Shown here one piece after another: positions 36,840 to 61,775 of a stretch of DNA of 64,000 nucleotides; positions within the stretch are counted from its first letter, which is position 1; the number at the start of each line of letters is the position of its first letter. The notes beneath the pieces are model-generated. The model did not search any database. It had not been told where the DNA came from and was given only the letters and a program-made list of their open reading frames with translations. Position numbers and translations under genes: made by a program. The stretch comes from Doris montereyensis (Eukaryota; Mollusca; Gastropoda; Nudibranchia; Dorididae): the NCBI GenBank assembly GCA_037039925.1, contig JAXRKP010000191.1, forward strand, positions 95,001 to 159,000, given 5' to 3'.

Positions 36840-39800
36840 ATGATACAAAAGCTTACATACAGGAATGCAAGCATTATTCTGACGCTTCTGAGCACCTAAT
36901 ATAGTTCAAATATATCAGTTTGTTATTGTAACTTTTAAAGTTGAAAAGGTCTACGGTGTACTCTTGCTCTTATACATGATATAATATAAAAATATAATAT
37001 CTGTGCATGTCAATGTCAATATAATGGGAGAATACTGCTTGAAAACATGGCTATATCAAAATCACATTTGCTTTTTTAAGGGAAAGATAATTTATGCATC
37101 TAATCATTGTGATTGACGATTGGGAACAATTCAATGTGGAAAATTAAAAAAAAATGAAAACTTTTATTTTCATGATTTCAGAATTTACAGATGACAAACT
37201 GCTTGCTGTAGTCAATGACACAGGATTCAATAGGAAACTTCTCTAAACATACAACTACAAGTTTTCCTATTTTTGAGAGGGGGTAACAACAAAATCAAAG
37301 ACATTCATTGAACATATTAATTATCTTTAATGGGAAAAAAACATTTGAGTAACAGAAACACATTCGTTTTCAAGCCTAAAGGAACAAGATAGTGGCTATG
37401 TTGCTTTCCTTTAAGTTAGTTTAAGCAATTACACATTTAGAGAAAAACATTAACAATATCATTTATGGCAACAAGCATAACAGCAGCACTTGGTAACAAC
37501 ACAACTTCTTTTAATGTGTTAGCTGGAAGAAAAACCTGAATGCAAAGGAAACATGTGTCAAATGTCAATAGACAATACTTTACATCTCTGACTCTAAAGT
37601 AGATCGATAGACAATGAAATCTAAACATAAATGGTGTATGGTATGACCGTAAAGAGTAGATCTAATCCAATACAACATTTCTGATCAGCATTTTCAGAGT
37701 TACCTCAATAATCTTCTTAGCTTCATGTCTCAACACTGTCACTCAATATATTTTATATTTACTTTTTTTCTAGAACTTTGACAGGAAGGTCGTTATTGTC
37801 ATATTTTAATTTTCTTTGCCCACCACATGCAGTGCTCACAAGGTGAATCAAGAGGAAAGGGCAAGGTGGAAGATAAGTGAAAGGGCAAAAGAACTAAGTA
37901 GAATCTACCAGCAACACTCATCATCGCCCACTAAGAACAATAGGAAAAAGAACCCCAACCCTGAACTACACAGCAAAGGAAAGTTGTGTAACACTACTAT
38001 TACTAAAACCCACATAGCCATTACATTTCACCCAGTTTGCGTCTCAGTCTCAGCGCTATTTATCTCTTTTAACACTTAACTATTTTTTTTTCTTCTATCT
38101 AGTGCCAGCCATTACTTTGCTACTTTTTTTTCTAATTAGCCATCACTTATCGTCGCATTAGCATCTCCAACACTTCACTTTTACCTTTTGCCCAGTAAGT
38201 AGTATAGTAAAATCCTACAAACAAAAATTTGTCATGAGAATTCAGAAGACATGTAAATTAAATCAATCTACAAGTACGAGCATTAATTAAACAAACACTT
38301 GCACACGTACACACACATATTAATATATGCATAAACGCATTCACATACACAGACAAACTCACAAATGCACAGACCATTTACTCAAACTCAAACAATTTGA
38401 CATCAGTCTAAAAAAGAAATCCAGTCCCCCACATAGACATCATCACACTGACTTACTCTCTTATCAGCCAGGATTATCATTATCATTATCACACTATCTT
38501 TGTGAACATAAAAATACAAAAAGCTTAAAAAATGGAGCTAAGCAAAAACAAAACATCAAATATTGAAAAATGGTGACATGAAATGAAATGAAATGAAATG
38601 AAATGAAATGAAAGAGGAAGTTTTTAAAAGAAAGTGGAAGAGGGGAGCATCAATCTTTAAAAAAAAAACACAACAAAAACCGCAAAGCCTTTTAACTCAT
38701 AGACTACCATTGTCGCACGGGTGCCATTACAATACACTTAGGCCATAGTACAATTGTCGCACATGTGCCATCATAGCCTTGCCAGGCTATAACAATAGAA
38801 AGATTATGTATATATGATTGCGGAATGGAGCATCTTCTAGGCTTATTATTCTTCCGCTTCTACTGGAACAAGCTCTCTAGCATGAACGGTTCCATTTTTA
38901 TTTAAAAAATGATTGTTGGCAGTGCAAACTTTCGATTTGACTCGTTTTCTTTGCACTTACAAAACAACTACTACTACTACCACTAGTACTACAAGTAGTT
39001 ATTTATTGATGTAAAGAATGAATTGTGTGAATGGTGTCTCCACCCCAAGAAGATTTTTAGCTTCCCAATAATTTCATCCTTTCACTCATCCCTACTCAGA
39101 CAAACTAATGACACATAGCCGATTTTTATTGGTGCCAATATAAAGTTTGATCTCTTATGAAAACTTTATTACAAAAATGAAGAAGAAAATAATAACAAAT
39201 AAAAAAGTTACAAATTTTTAAAAAAACACCCTCCTTTTTTGGGTAGCCATGCCATAATCTTGTGTCGGACCGTGATGAGTCAGTCTATGAGTTAAAAGTA
39301 ACAAAATGTTCTATTCTTTTCACCGCTCTATGCAGAAAAAAAGAAAAGGTATGCAGAGGGACTGAGAAAACAATATTTATTTATGTATATCATTATCATA
39401 ACAAATAATAGAAACATTTCTTTGCAACATAATATTAGTTTTTATATGATTAATTACACCTTATATAACAAAAACAGGAGTAGACACCTTTCAAAGATTG
39501 GAAGAATGGTAAAAGCAAGGATTTCAGTATGGGGAGATGATCATGAAGAAACATTTCCACACAGCACGAATGTGAACAAACTACATTATTAGGCAAGTTT
39601 AAATCTCATCATTCATAGTTCAAAGCTTGTCCCAGATAACAATGAAAAAGTAACCCCCCCCCCCCCCCCACCCGAGAGTTAATGTTTTATATCAAGGCTG
39701 TATCGAAATATCAAGGACACAACATGTCATCAAATTGAATCATGGAAATAAAGACATTCTGGCTGTAGCAGCAAAAAGAATGTAGTTGTCAATCCAATTT

Positions 39801-40405
39801 CATTATATTATCTCTAAATACTTTTCAACCTGTCGGGGCTAGAACTCACGGCCTTTTTGGTAGAGAGGTAGACACCTTACTCGGGACCACTGTGTTCCCT
39901 TTTATTTCAATTAGTTTTAGGAAAGGGAATGACCTAAAGATGAAATAATTTCCTTTCATGGTTATCTAGATCTATACGTAGATATTTCAACTCTTACACT
40001 ATCAATGAGTAGTCAAGCACAAGTTGAATAATACAAACACAAGAGGTTTGCATTAGGTAAGACCATGGTATACCCTTGTCATATCTCCAGTTGTTTCATT
40101 GAGTGTTTTTAAAAACTCAAAAGAGATATTATAACCTCCTGTAAGAAGAGGGATTATTAATCTCCATTGTCATGGTATATGCACAGATCAATGGCATCTC
40201 CACATTTGCAGCATTGGACGTGGATCTGGTGCTATGCTATGTCCATACATATACTTCTGCAAACAAGCCAAAGCATTTGTTATTTCATTTCTCAAAATCA
40301 GCAAATAAACCGAAATAGCCCAAAGATAGCACTCAACTCGTGACATGGTAGTATAAAGTGAATGATAGCAATTGATACACAGTTTATCCGTTGGCCTGTA
40401 CTAAC
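36840..40405. other. Gene-poor region
   Basis: No conserved exon recognised. Contains a repeat B copy at 37815-37935, an (AAATG)n run at 38583-38613, a C-tract at 39654-39669 and a SINE (B-box family) fragment at 39825-39895. Confidence 0.5.
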
Positions 40406-41004
40406 TACAATCACGTCTCAATAGTCCGGGCTTTGATAATCCGTATGTCTCCATAATCCAAAGATGAGCTGGGAACAGATTTTTCTTCTTTATTTTTGAA
40501 CCCAACAATCCGGAAATTCGGGAGTCTGGATCCGAATACCTAATTTTGGAACAAGTTACCACAATACATATATAAAGTTTATGCTTCATTAAATCGAACA
40601 CTCAACTGTTCCGATAGTCTAACTAATCCTCTGACGCGCATCAAAGCAATCCAACCCGACTTTCCTGACACCACTTCAGCCATACAATTTAGCAACATGG
40701 CGTCACAGCCAATCAAATGGCCTCCCTGCCACATTATCCAGACAAGACGGATAGATGCGAGTTGGGTGTCCGGTCAGCCCAGACACAAAGCACCGCCGCC
40801 ATCATGTCTACAGGTTCTGGCCAGTGATGAACAGCATTGTAGTGCTCCATACCCCATAAATGCACTAGACCTACATTACTGTAAGTCTTGATGCCTTTCG
40901 CTCATTCACAATATGTCACTGATCAGTGATTCGATAATCCGGTGTCTCGATAATCCGCCATATTGTTCGAACGGAGGTGTTCGGACCATGGAGGCGTGAC
41001 TGTA
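40406..41004. mobile_element. TIR element resembling a pogo/Tigger MITE
   Basis: Ends: CAATCACGTCTCAATAGTCC on the left and, in inverse, CAGTCACGCCTCCATGGTCC on the right, each flanked by TA. Subterminal GATAATCCG motifs occur on both sides (CTTTGATAATCCGTATG, TCGATAATCCGGTG, CGATAATCCGCC). About 600 bp with no transposase, hence non-autonomous. Confidence 0.75.
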
Positions 41005-43542
41005 AATGCTTATGTGTGACCTGCTTGATGACTGCAAGCAGGGTCCAATATGACAGCGGACATACAGCGTCAAAATCAAAAGAAAGCAAAGCCATGAGTA
41101 GGAAAGAAGATCCAGAAGAATAACCCTGAATATAAATAGTCAATTTCCCCCTTCATAACAAAACTAGTTTCTAATGAACACAGCAAGGAACAGCGTAAGT
41201 TGAATTGAAGACCGGGCGAGTGATGGATGCAAACAAAGCCAAAACAACACCTCTCACTTTTAACTTGCAAACAAGAATAGCATGCGACAAAATGTACACA
41301 AAATAATGAACTCTATACAAACATGAAAAAATAAGGTTCTTCAAATATATGAGAACACAAGTTCTACACGCATATGATAAAAATCGCATAAATGTAAAAG
41401 AAAGACAAAAGAAAGTTTCTTAAAGAAAAAAAAGTTTTAGCGTGATGAGTGGGAGGAAACAAAATAATTTTTGTATGTACAAAGTTTAAAGAACTTTGAT
41501 AATATTTTTCAACAGGAAAACACAGATGACTCTCACGACTAAAAAAAAAAAATCAATGATGAAAAAACCCTGAATGAATAAGAAGCACTCAAACAACAGC
41601 TGCACCATTTTTCATTCATTAACAAAATACTGATTGATCATCAAATTAACTATCAAAGGCTGTCCAACAGCTTTCCATCCAACTTTAAATACAACCCACA
41701 TGATGACAATAATGAAAATTTAAAAAAATTGAATTATATTTATAATATAGGCCTATTATATGATTGCTTTAATAAATAGATCAAAGTGCAGAAAAGGAAA
41801 AGAGGGAGTTAAGCGAAGAATGCGTCAGAATGGTACTATCATTGGTGAACTTTTCAAAATATTCTTCTTAAAAAAAGGGATAAACCTTAAACGGAAAAGG
41901 GTGCAAAAAGTAATGACCTACACACATAAACATTTTCAATAATAATGATAATAACATATCAAAATATAAAAATATCGTTGTCACACGATGTATAGAGAAA
42001 TAAAGCAATGAATTTTGGTAAACAAACGCATTATCAAATTACCAATTTGTTTTTTTTATTTAGCCAGTCTGTGCTCAGAAGAGATATAAATTTATGGTTC
42101 AATAGTACTCGTCAATGAAAATATTCTCGAAGGAAAAAAAAAATAGATGTGAAAAGTATAGAGGCAACAAAATATATCACACAAGCTGAGAGAGAATTTT
42201 TTGGGAAGGTTTAAAACTTGTCCCTTGAATGAAGATCGCAAGTTGAGCACAAGTCAACAGCTCTGCCTTATAAACAAGGTCACGATTTGACACCACATTG
42301 CACCTCTTTGCCCAGACAACTAAAAGACAACAATGCAGCAACCAAAACACCCAACCCATAAAATTAAAATAATACATAAACAAGCAAAATCTGAACAACA
42401 TGAACAATCCACACACGAAAAAATTGATTCAAAGAATCAAGCAAAATTGGGACTAACCTGTATGAATTTCCATGAAAATATATGTGGCAAGAAAACATTG
42501 CCATATAAAGAGAAAAATGCCACATGACTTTAACCCAAAATACAAACAATTTTTACAAATTTATCATCAGAAATGAAAGGGGTAAAAAGATTTGACAACA
42601 AAAAATAAGCACCCAAAAAAAAAAAAAGAAGAAAAAACTAACAAACAAAAGCAAACAAAACCTGACTACTATAACAAAGAGAAGGGAAAAAGTACACCCC
42701 CCCCCCCCCCCCCCCCTCACCAGCACAAACAATCTGGGATATTCATTCATGCCATGAATTAAAGCAGTATTAGTCATGTGACTTCAAAAGCATTGAGCAA
42801 AGTATTCATTAGGAAGGCAGAAATGATAAGACTATCTAAAAACAATGACAAAGCAGACCTGGTACCCCTTTGTTTGAAATAAACATTAAAACCATCGTCG
42901 CTTAAAATGTACCCGCCTTTATCGTTCACAAAACATGCTTTTACACATTTCAAAACCTCCACTGAAATTTAAGTCAAAATTTAGTGCAACCCTTTTCAAC
43001 ATTATTAAGCTACAACCAATTCTTTTTTTTCTCTTGTAAATCAAGATGATTCGGCAAATTTGAAACAAATCCGAAAGAAGTTTTTCTTTACTAAGAAATT
43101 ACATTTTTTTTGTTGTGTAAACCAAAGTGATTGACCAAAAAACAACACAAACTAGCAGTACCAGCACATCTGTATTTTCTCTTCGTTTTCTTTTTGCTTT
43201 TTAGTTCAAAGAGCGAGTAAACATTCCATGAATCTCCCAAACGTTTTTCAACCTATGCGGAATCAAAACAGCTTCTTCAAAACTGAGAAAGGCAATAAAA
43301 TGTGTACACATCACCAAAAAAAGCACATGGTACATACAAGTGCTAATATTCGGATTCAAACATAATTTGGCAAGTAAGACTTGTATATATAGAGAAATAT
43401 TACCATGCTTCAGATAATAATACAAGTATAAGGAAGAGAAAAAATAATAATAATAATAAATAAAAAGACCCACCACAAAAACAAAAAATTTGACACCCAT
43501 CAAAGTACACATCATGACGACCGGTTTCTACAGTTCAAGAAG
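41005..43542. other. Region downstream of the distal RAB35 exon
   Basis: A-rich on the plus strand. No coding exon seen. Includes a possible tRNA-like SINE fragment near 42180-42330 and a C-tract at 42699-42717. It may hold 3' UTR of the distal RAB35 isoform. Confidence 0.35.
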
Positions 43543-54813
<11,271 letters not shown>

Positions 54814-54935
54814 ATTTCCAGCTGAAAGTGCTTGCTAAGCTGATGAATATCTGTATCGATTTTTAGTTCCGATAGAAAAGGGGAGGGCAATGCCTGGATC
54901 AACTCGGAAGACGAAGAAACCTATTTTTTTGCTGT

Positions 54936-54974
54936 CACTTCCTGTTTTACATGTTATGACTCATACGCATGCGC
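54936..54974 (-). promoter_or_regulatory. Candidate RAB35 promoter motifs
   Basis: CACTTCCTG at 54936-54944 is an ETS/GABP-type site. CGCATGCGC at 54966-54974 is the core of an NRF1-type site. Both lie 120-165 bp upstream of the RAB35 start codon, typical of TATA-less housekeeping promoters. This is motif evidence only. Confidence 0.4.
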
Positions 54975-56661
54975 TGAAGTGAACGAAAAACAACTCTTCA
55001 TTGACGGAACACACAAGCTGTCGGCATACTTTCTTTTCTTTTCTTGTTCTTATGTTTTCAAACTTGTTTTCTTTTTTTGGGGGTTATTGTTGTTATATAT
55101 TTATTTTTGTAAAAGGAGTTAAGCCTAGTGGATATTTTTTATGTTAAGGAGAAAGTCTGCATTTTAAACAAACGATCTACCCCATCCCATAGATTTCTAG
55201 ATCTTTATCTTTGCATGCAGATGCGCATCAATGAGCAATCGAAATTTGAAAATAAAATCCATAAATACATCAAGAACAATGATATGGCGGCTCCAGCCTT
55301 TCAAAACTGGCTCGGAAAGATCAAGAAAATGAAAGGCACGTATTGACGCCGGTTATTTGGAACTTTGATCACTTCCCAAATGCAATAACAACATAATGCG
55401 TACATACATAATAATTATACGTGTAAAACATATATAGATAATTTCATCATCATCGAAAGCGTGTGAAAGCTGCGAGTTCCCCAGGGACCCCTTGGCAGGA
55501 TAATTTCATCAAACTGGGTTAGAGAGTAGTTTTCATGCTCCGGATTTTGACCCTAAAATTGTGCGCGGTTTAAGGCATCTAAAATAGTGTCTTGTTTTGA
55601 CATGCTCGTGTTTCGTCCTTCGGGGATCAACCGTGAATAATATCACCGTAAAGATTCTGAAGAAAAAACCCTTTCCAACTCTGGGTCTGTTGTCAAGATA
55701 AGTTGCTTTTTTAAATTTGTATTATTGACGTGAAAATAGGCATTTTTAAACTAAATCTAAATTCAAAATGCTGATGGCACAATATTCATATTTTAGCCTT
55801 AAAATCTTTACTTTTTCATCTTTTTAACAGTATATAACATGTTGCATTTGGTTGTCCAGCAATATGTTTTTGTTTTCATTTAAATGACAGAGCGAAAGTG
55901 TAGTTTTGGGGATAGTGACACCATTTTGAGTGCCCGCTTGGGTGCTGATGGTACTTTTTCAATCTATGTTTATCGATGGATTATTATGTCATCTGTTATT
56001 TTTAATAGGATTTTTTAATTAGTATATAATTGAAATTTATTTTGAAACCTGTTGTTTAGTTGAAATATGTTTGTATCTCATTTTAGTTGCTTCTAAAGTC
56101 GTTGTTTGGGTTTGCTGATATGGCTTCGTAAGAAGCCTAATTTTTAGACCTAACGAAAAATTAGAAAAAGTGAGGGCACAATGTTCAAACTTTAAACACG
56201 TATTCTTTAATGTTACACCTGTCGAATAGTGTTTAGGATATAGAATATAACGATCCAGCAATATGCTTTTTTCCCCTCGCTGATAGATGCGGTCTCAGCA
56301 ACGCGGGCCTTGACAACATGACGTCATTTTGATTAACTAAACCCTGTGTTCATGTTTCCCTTTCAATCCACGTCTGTCGAGCAATAAAAGTGTCATCTGT
56401 CATCTAAAATGTGTTTTGACTAAGTGTGGATGAACAAAGAAAACATTTGGAATCTTCAAACTAGATCTAGTAATAAATACGCTTGTTTTGACATCGTGGC
56501 TGTCCAGTGATGCCAGTGGTTGGGGTTTCTGAAGTTTTAGATCTATCGAATTATAGTAAATCTATAAAAGGACTCCATCTGTTTGCAGCACACAGTATAC
56601 TAGTGATTGCATAGAGTTATAAGTTCTAGTTATTTACTCTGATCCGTATTTTAACCCATTA
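54975..56661. other. Region upstream of RAB35
   Basis: No coding exon recognised. Contains the 49-bp inserted element at 55450-55498 and AGATCT/CTAGAT motifs. Confidence 0.45.
55450..55498. mobile_element. 49-bp inserted element with 13-bp duplication
   Basis: Bracketed by GATAATTTCATCA at 55437-55449 and 55499-55511. The first 41 or so bases match the start of the 121-bp element at 49868 and the last 8 (CTTGGCAG) match near its end, so it is an internally deleted relative. Confidence 0.75.
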
Positions 56662-57260
56662 TTAATACGGCATCCAACGACTAGATCTAGATCTAGTTTA
56701 AATCTAGAAAGCCACTGCCCATCTGATGACGCTCATCATCGATCGGATGTCATTAGCAATCCACCTTATAGCATCTAACGATCTTGCCATCCACACTATC
56801 AGAAGTAATAATTTGGGCCTATAAGGTACAGAGATTGTATTTGATGGATGGTATTTCCATTTATAGGAACAGCATTTGTTTAATACAGCTTTAAACCGAC
56901 TAGGTCTAGACGTAGGAAGAAAGACACCGCCAATCTGATTGCGCTCATCATCGATCGGATGTCAATCCACCTATTATCATTTAAATATCTTGCCATCTAT
57001 TTTATTATAAGCAATAATTGCAATTTTTAACGTCCAGAGATTGTGTTTGAGGGACTGTATTTCCATTTATAGGTTCAGAATGTGTTTAATACGGCATTTA
57101 ACCGACTAGGGTCTAGACGTAGAATGGAAACCACTGCCAAATATGATTGCTCTCATCATCGATCGGGTGTCAATTTAAATCCACCTATATCATCTAAAGA
57201 TCTTGCCATCTACTTCATTAGAAGTAATAAGCATGAGCTTTAAGATATAGAATTTGTATT
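56662..57260. repeat. Satellite-like tandem repeat, about 210-bp period
   Basis: Three units start at 56662, 56880 and 57086 (TTAATACGGCAT type), spaced 218 and 206 bp. Each contains CTCATCATCGATCGG, CTTGCCATC and AGAAGTAATAA or a close variant, and TATTTCCATTTATAGG joins units. The divergence suggests an old array. Confidence 0.85.
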
Positions 57261-58521
57261 TCAAAGAGGGTTTTTAACAGTTACTTGATATTTCGTGTTT
57301 ATTTTAACTATGAACCGAACATGTGCCTGTGAAGTGAACACTTTTCTCAATGAACTCGATGGCTTTCCTTTTCTGGTGCAATTTATTTTAATCTACCGCT
57401 GTCTGTATTTGGGAGAAATAAAATACTGTTTTATTTAGTCTATTTTGTATTTGATTTGTAACATTTTTTTTTATTTTTAAAAATGTTTTTTTTTCTCTCA
57501 ACCGCTATGGCGACAAGAACAACTATGGCTTCAGATTTGACTTCACTCAACGATGACTGGTCTTTGGGACCACATTAAGGTTCTCTATAAAAAAAACACA
57601 CTGGGGGGGCACGTCATGAAGCTTTTTAAGGAGCTTCATGGCCAGGCTGGTCTAAAGTTGTTACGGCTGTACACTTTTCAGGCAGATGTCTAAAAAAGAA
57701 ACCGGCTGAATTGGGCCGTCAAGAGATGCTTCTATGCATTTCAGTCTTGCTCTAGCAACATCCAGAGACAAAGGCACCAAGCCGTACCTTTTCTACGAAA
57801 CGACTTCTTATTTCAATCCACAGGGAGATCTGCAACTTAGACATCTACCAGTGTACCAGCTGTAGCACTCCTGGTGCTGAGTTACCATGTACATCTATGT
57901 CTCTTCAGGAAATGATGGTATCTGCTAATGAAATCCTTTCTGTTTCAGAGGGATACCTTACTAGGTACGTCTCTGATTTTCAATAACCTGCGCCAGGTCA
58001 TCATGTCTCCCAAGATACTAAAGCGGGATTATCTCTCATGCTTAAACAGTGAAACAGGCGTTCAGCTCTCAAAACTATCTCACATAGATATGAGAAACTG
58101 ATGCGCACTGTCACAGCGACTGAGGCAGAACGTATTGGAGACGGACGATAATCTAGGAGGTCCCATGAGCCTTTGCACATGTAAAAGAACCCTTGTGCTT
58201 GGAAATTGAAAAAAGCAGGGCATTCCGGCTGCTACCCTAGCAAAAACAATTCCTACCAACAAGACCCGTCTAGAAATGTGGCCATGTTATAGGGTCAGAC
58301 CTCTCGATGGATGAAATCGGTCCTTGATCCTAAGTTTATACATGTATTTCATTATTTGTATACTTTTGCTTATTGTACAGTTTAATTTTTCTCATGCACT
58401 CTGCATTTTTTTTCTAGTTTCAATTATATTTAATTACTGTAGTTTTACATATTTATACAGTTAAATTATTTAAGAGTTGCTCTTTTTCCTTTTAGTTTAA
58501 ACTTTTTTAGGGCCTATATGT
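57261..58521. other. Unassigned sequence
   Basis: No gene recognised. 57520-58300 is less AT-rich than its surroundings, with broken frames in all phases. It may be an old transposon or retrocopy relic, but I could not match it to a family. Confidence 0.35.
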
Positions 58522-58776
58522 AAAGTTATTTCAAGGCCCATAGAGCCGGAGCTTATCCCCGTTTCAAGAGCGTGAAGAGGACCAGGTGACAATAATCACC
58601 TCCTGACCAGGACGCTAGTCTGATGCAGTTCTTACTCCCAAACTAGTGCTTGTACCCATTTGTACCTGGGTAAAGTGGAAGAATGCGTGTTAAGTGTCTT
58701 TCCCAAGAAGATTCGAACTCAGGATCTCATGATCCCCAATCCGGTAGCCTAACTGCTCGACCACCGACGTCACTAT
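58522..58776 (-). mobile_element. SINE family A copy, antisense
   Basis: In inverse: 3' end (GTTATTTCAAGGCCCATAG), body (GAGCCGGAGCTTATCCCCG, AATAATCACCTCCTGACCAG, CTAGTCTGATGCAG), B box (GATTCGAACTCAGGATC) and head (AACTGCTCGACCACCGACG). Nearly full length. Confidence 0.85.
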
Positions 58777-60283
58777 AAAGATGAGGTTTAAAATCACCGG
58801 TTTTACATCTAAATTGCACATTTATGTTAATTTTGTTTATGGCGTGCTAAAGATTTAATTTATGATGTGTGTTTGAATTTGAATTATTTCTGGTAACTAT
58901 TTTTACATTCTCAGTTAATTAATAATAATCATGTGTGGTTGGTAAGTGCTTTCATTTTTGTCACACCTCATTCATCTTGCTGTCTCTTCTATGCATTTGG
59001 TGGATGGGTAGATTCTAAGGTAGCAAACAGTTCATAATTGAATATTGTAACATATCAATTCATGTTTCTTTCAAACATGTTCATTCATACTACATTTGTA
59101 CTAACACACCACTGCATGGCTTATTTCCTCCGTTGGAGTTGAGTGAGTCATGGCTTGTAAAATTCAAGCCAGGTGTAGTTCTGTGACTTCTGTCAACTCT
59201 ACTCCTAAGGAGGATTCACCCCGTGGCAGAGAGTGACTTAGATTCATACTAAATCTTGGATGATTGGATTTTTTGGTACATTTTGATTACAAAAATGTCA
59301 TTTAATAAAGTTTCAAAAATTAAGTTCAGGATGTTACTGAATTACTGGGAATGAGAATGTTTTCTCATCACCGTCTGAATAAGTGCCTTGGTGCGAATTG
59401 TGGAATTGAGCTGTTCCTTTGAGCTTTCAAATGTGAAATAATTAATGCATTCATGTAACCAATATTGTATTGTTGAGTTTGAAATTCTTATTAGTAAAAA
59501 TTAATTGTCTTTTTTTTCAACAAAACTAATTTTGTTTTATCGCTGTCTGATATTGAAGTTTGTAGATGTACATCTGCTTTGCAAGGAATATCCGATGATT
59601 TAAGATGATAGTCAATAAGATTATTCAGAATATGAGCGACATAAAATATATACATTGTCAATTTCAAATTCACTGCCAGATAAATTCAACTCGATTTCGT
59701 TCATAATCTTTCTATCTCTTTGTTAAGATGAAATAACCAATTCGCCGTCCGTTTGCCGTCTCCGCAAAAATTGAACTTGTTTCTGTGGGTTTGTAATTTC
59801 AACAGGCTGCAATATAGTTGCAGTGCTTGGTCGATAGAAGGAAATGGATGCCGAGATATGACGACGGCGGTGACAAAGATTATGGTGATGACAATAATGA
59901 TAAAGAGGAGGAAGAGGATCGAAAGTACGAGAAGAAAGTCAACGAGGATATAGTAGTAAAAATAACAGAAGTAGTACCGGTCGTAGTTATAACACTAATA
60001 ACAGTGGTGATAGAAGTAGCAATAGCAAAAGTGGTAGCGGTCAGCAGTGATGGTGGTGATAGTAGTGGTAGTATTGTACAGTGTTCAGTAAAGCTCTTGT
60101 AAGGAACATCTATCCAGTTATACAGGGTGTGCGGTAAATAATAGGTTCCATGTCATTTCGATTTATTTGCACAATTCTCAAGCAAATTCAACCAAGATTG
60201 TGTGACTTACACTACAGCCATGCGAAACCATGATGTGTACATTTGTTTGTATGTAAGCCCACTTAAATCCTAACTTGGGCAGG
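58777..60283. other. Intergenic, no recognised gene
   Basis: AT-rich sequence with a GAT/GTA triplet-rich stretch at about 59860-60070 that yields low-complexity acidic frames. No homology recognised. Confidence 0.45.
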
Positions 60284-60476
60284 GAGAACTTAGAACACAT
60301 TCAAAGCTACAACTACATTGAAGTAATGATGAACTCAGATGGACAACTAAGAGAAGAAATAAGCCAGAGAATCCAAAAGGCAATGACAATATATAACCAT
60401 CTGGGAAAGGCATTTGTAGGTAAACAAGAATTGCCGACAAAAACCAAAATGGCAGTATACAATACGGTTTATTGCC
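60284..60476 (+). mobile_element. RTE-type LINE fragment: late RT region
   Basis: Plus-strand frame SYNYIEVMMNSDGQ, then EEISQRIQKAMTIYNHL and TKTKMAVYNTVY, the part of non-LTR reverse transcriptase just after the catalytic core (Y-LG-NSDG motif). It stops abruptly at about 60476, where similarity jumps to the opposite strand. Confidence 0.7.
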
Positions 60477-61440
60477 CATTTTCAATCCACCATGCTGTCC
60501 TTTTCCCATTTCCTTTAATTTGTTTCCTACCACAGACCTCTTCAGTACAACTGAGGAATGTTTCTTTATATATTTGCCATTTTTCTTCTATTGTGCTTTC
60601 CTTCAGATCCTTCTGCCTTTCAGTAGCTTCACTGATAGATCTTTTTATCCTGGATTGGTACATCTATTAGTTTATTTAATTCTTCTATTTTGAGTTTAGT
60701 AGCTTTCTTTTCTTTCCTTTCCTGTTTGTTTTCTTCAGTTAATAATCTCAGCTCCTCTGCTTACTCTAGCATCCATTGTACTGTAAAAAAGGGAGCTGCT
60801 AACTATTATGTAGTCTATCATTGACTTTTCACACCTGTCTTCATTTACTCTTGTATATTTGTGGATATCTTTATGAGGAAAAAATGTGTTAGCTATTTTC
60901 ATGTTATTCTTTAGGCAAAAATTTATTAGTCTCTCTCGATTTGGAGAAGTTGTCTCTCCTTCTTTACCTATTACTCCTCTTGATGTTTCTATAGTGTTGC
61001 TTACTCTAGCGTTTAAATCTCCTAAAACCATTAATTCCTGATTGGGTTTAAGATTCTCTGCAGTTATTTGTAAATCATTTTCGAAGATATCTTTTTCTTC
61101 TTTGGGGGCATCTTCGTTTGGTCCATAAGCTATTAATAATTTAATTTCTCTTCCTTTTGGTTTAATATTTACCTCTAATAGCCGTGGGCTTACAAATTTC
61201 CAATTTTCTAGTAGCATTTCTTGCCTTTAATGCATTAGGAGGCCTACTCCCGCTCTAGCTCTTTGACATCTTCTCCTGAGAAGATTAAAGTATGATTTGG
61301 TCTTACATTTTCTATTCCTTGTCCTTTTTTCTTTGTTTCTGTAGTAGCCAAAATGTCTACTTTTAAATTTTCCATTTCTTCAGCTAATTCTAACTCCTTT
61401 CCATTAATTGCCCTAACATTCCATGTTCAAAAAATCACAG
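60477..61440 (-). mobile_element. RTE-type LINE fragment: AP endonuclease and linker
   Basis: Minus strand, from 61430 downward: WNVRAINGKE, DILATTETKKKGQG, IAYGPNED, MVLGDLNARV, CEKSMIDYIIVS (the APE-type endonuclease motifs), then after frame breaks KRSISEATERQKDL and GKRTAWWIENG of the linker before RT. At least three frame breaks make it inactive. Its head-on junction with the plus-strand RT fragment is near 60476. Confidence 0.75.
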
Positions 61441-61659
61441 TCCGTGTTCTTTTCCAGAGTCGTCTTCGAAAGTTCAAGCCGGGTATATCATTGTATATAT
61501 TACTTTGAATCAGGTTGTTTTAGATAAGTAGGGGATTAACCCACTGTACCCTATGTAGATGGTGGGGCTGCAACCTTGGGGCCCCCTACCGGGCCTTGTT
61601 ATTTTCTGTCAGGATTAACTCCCTTAGCCTTTAGTCATTCAAGACCAGCCTGCAAGGCG

Positions 61660-61775
61660 GCAGGTTGTTATAGCAGCACCCGATATAACAGAAATCCGAC
61701 TATAGGACCACTTATAGCAACACCGGGCATAACAGGAAACCGACTATAGGACCACTACCTTCCCCCCCCCTTCCC
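61660..61775. repeat. Short tandem duplication
   Basis: Two copies of a roughly 43-bp unit around TATAACAGAAATCCGACTAT and CATAACAGGAAACCGACTAT, each followed by AGGACCACT. Function unknown. Confidence 0.6.

Noticed and set aside
59753..60102. Acidic open frames of 66 and 94 codons
   Set aside because: Triplet-rich low-complexity sequence in overlapping frames with no conserved motif.
60284..61440. Twin-priming as the cause of the inverted LINE
   Set aside because: Twin priming gives an inverted 5' part followed by a direct 3' part; here the order is the opposite.
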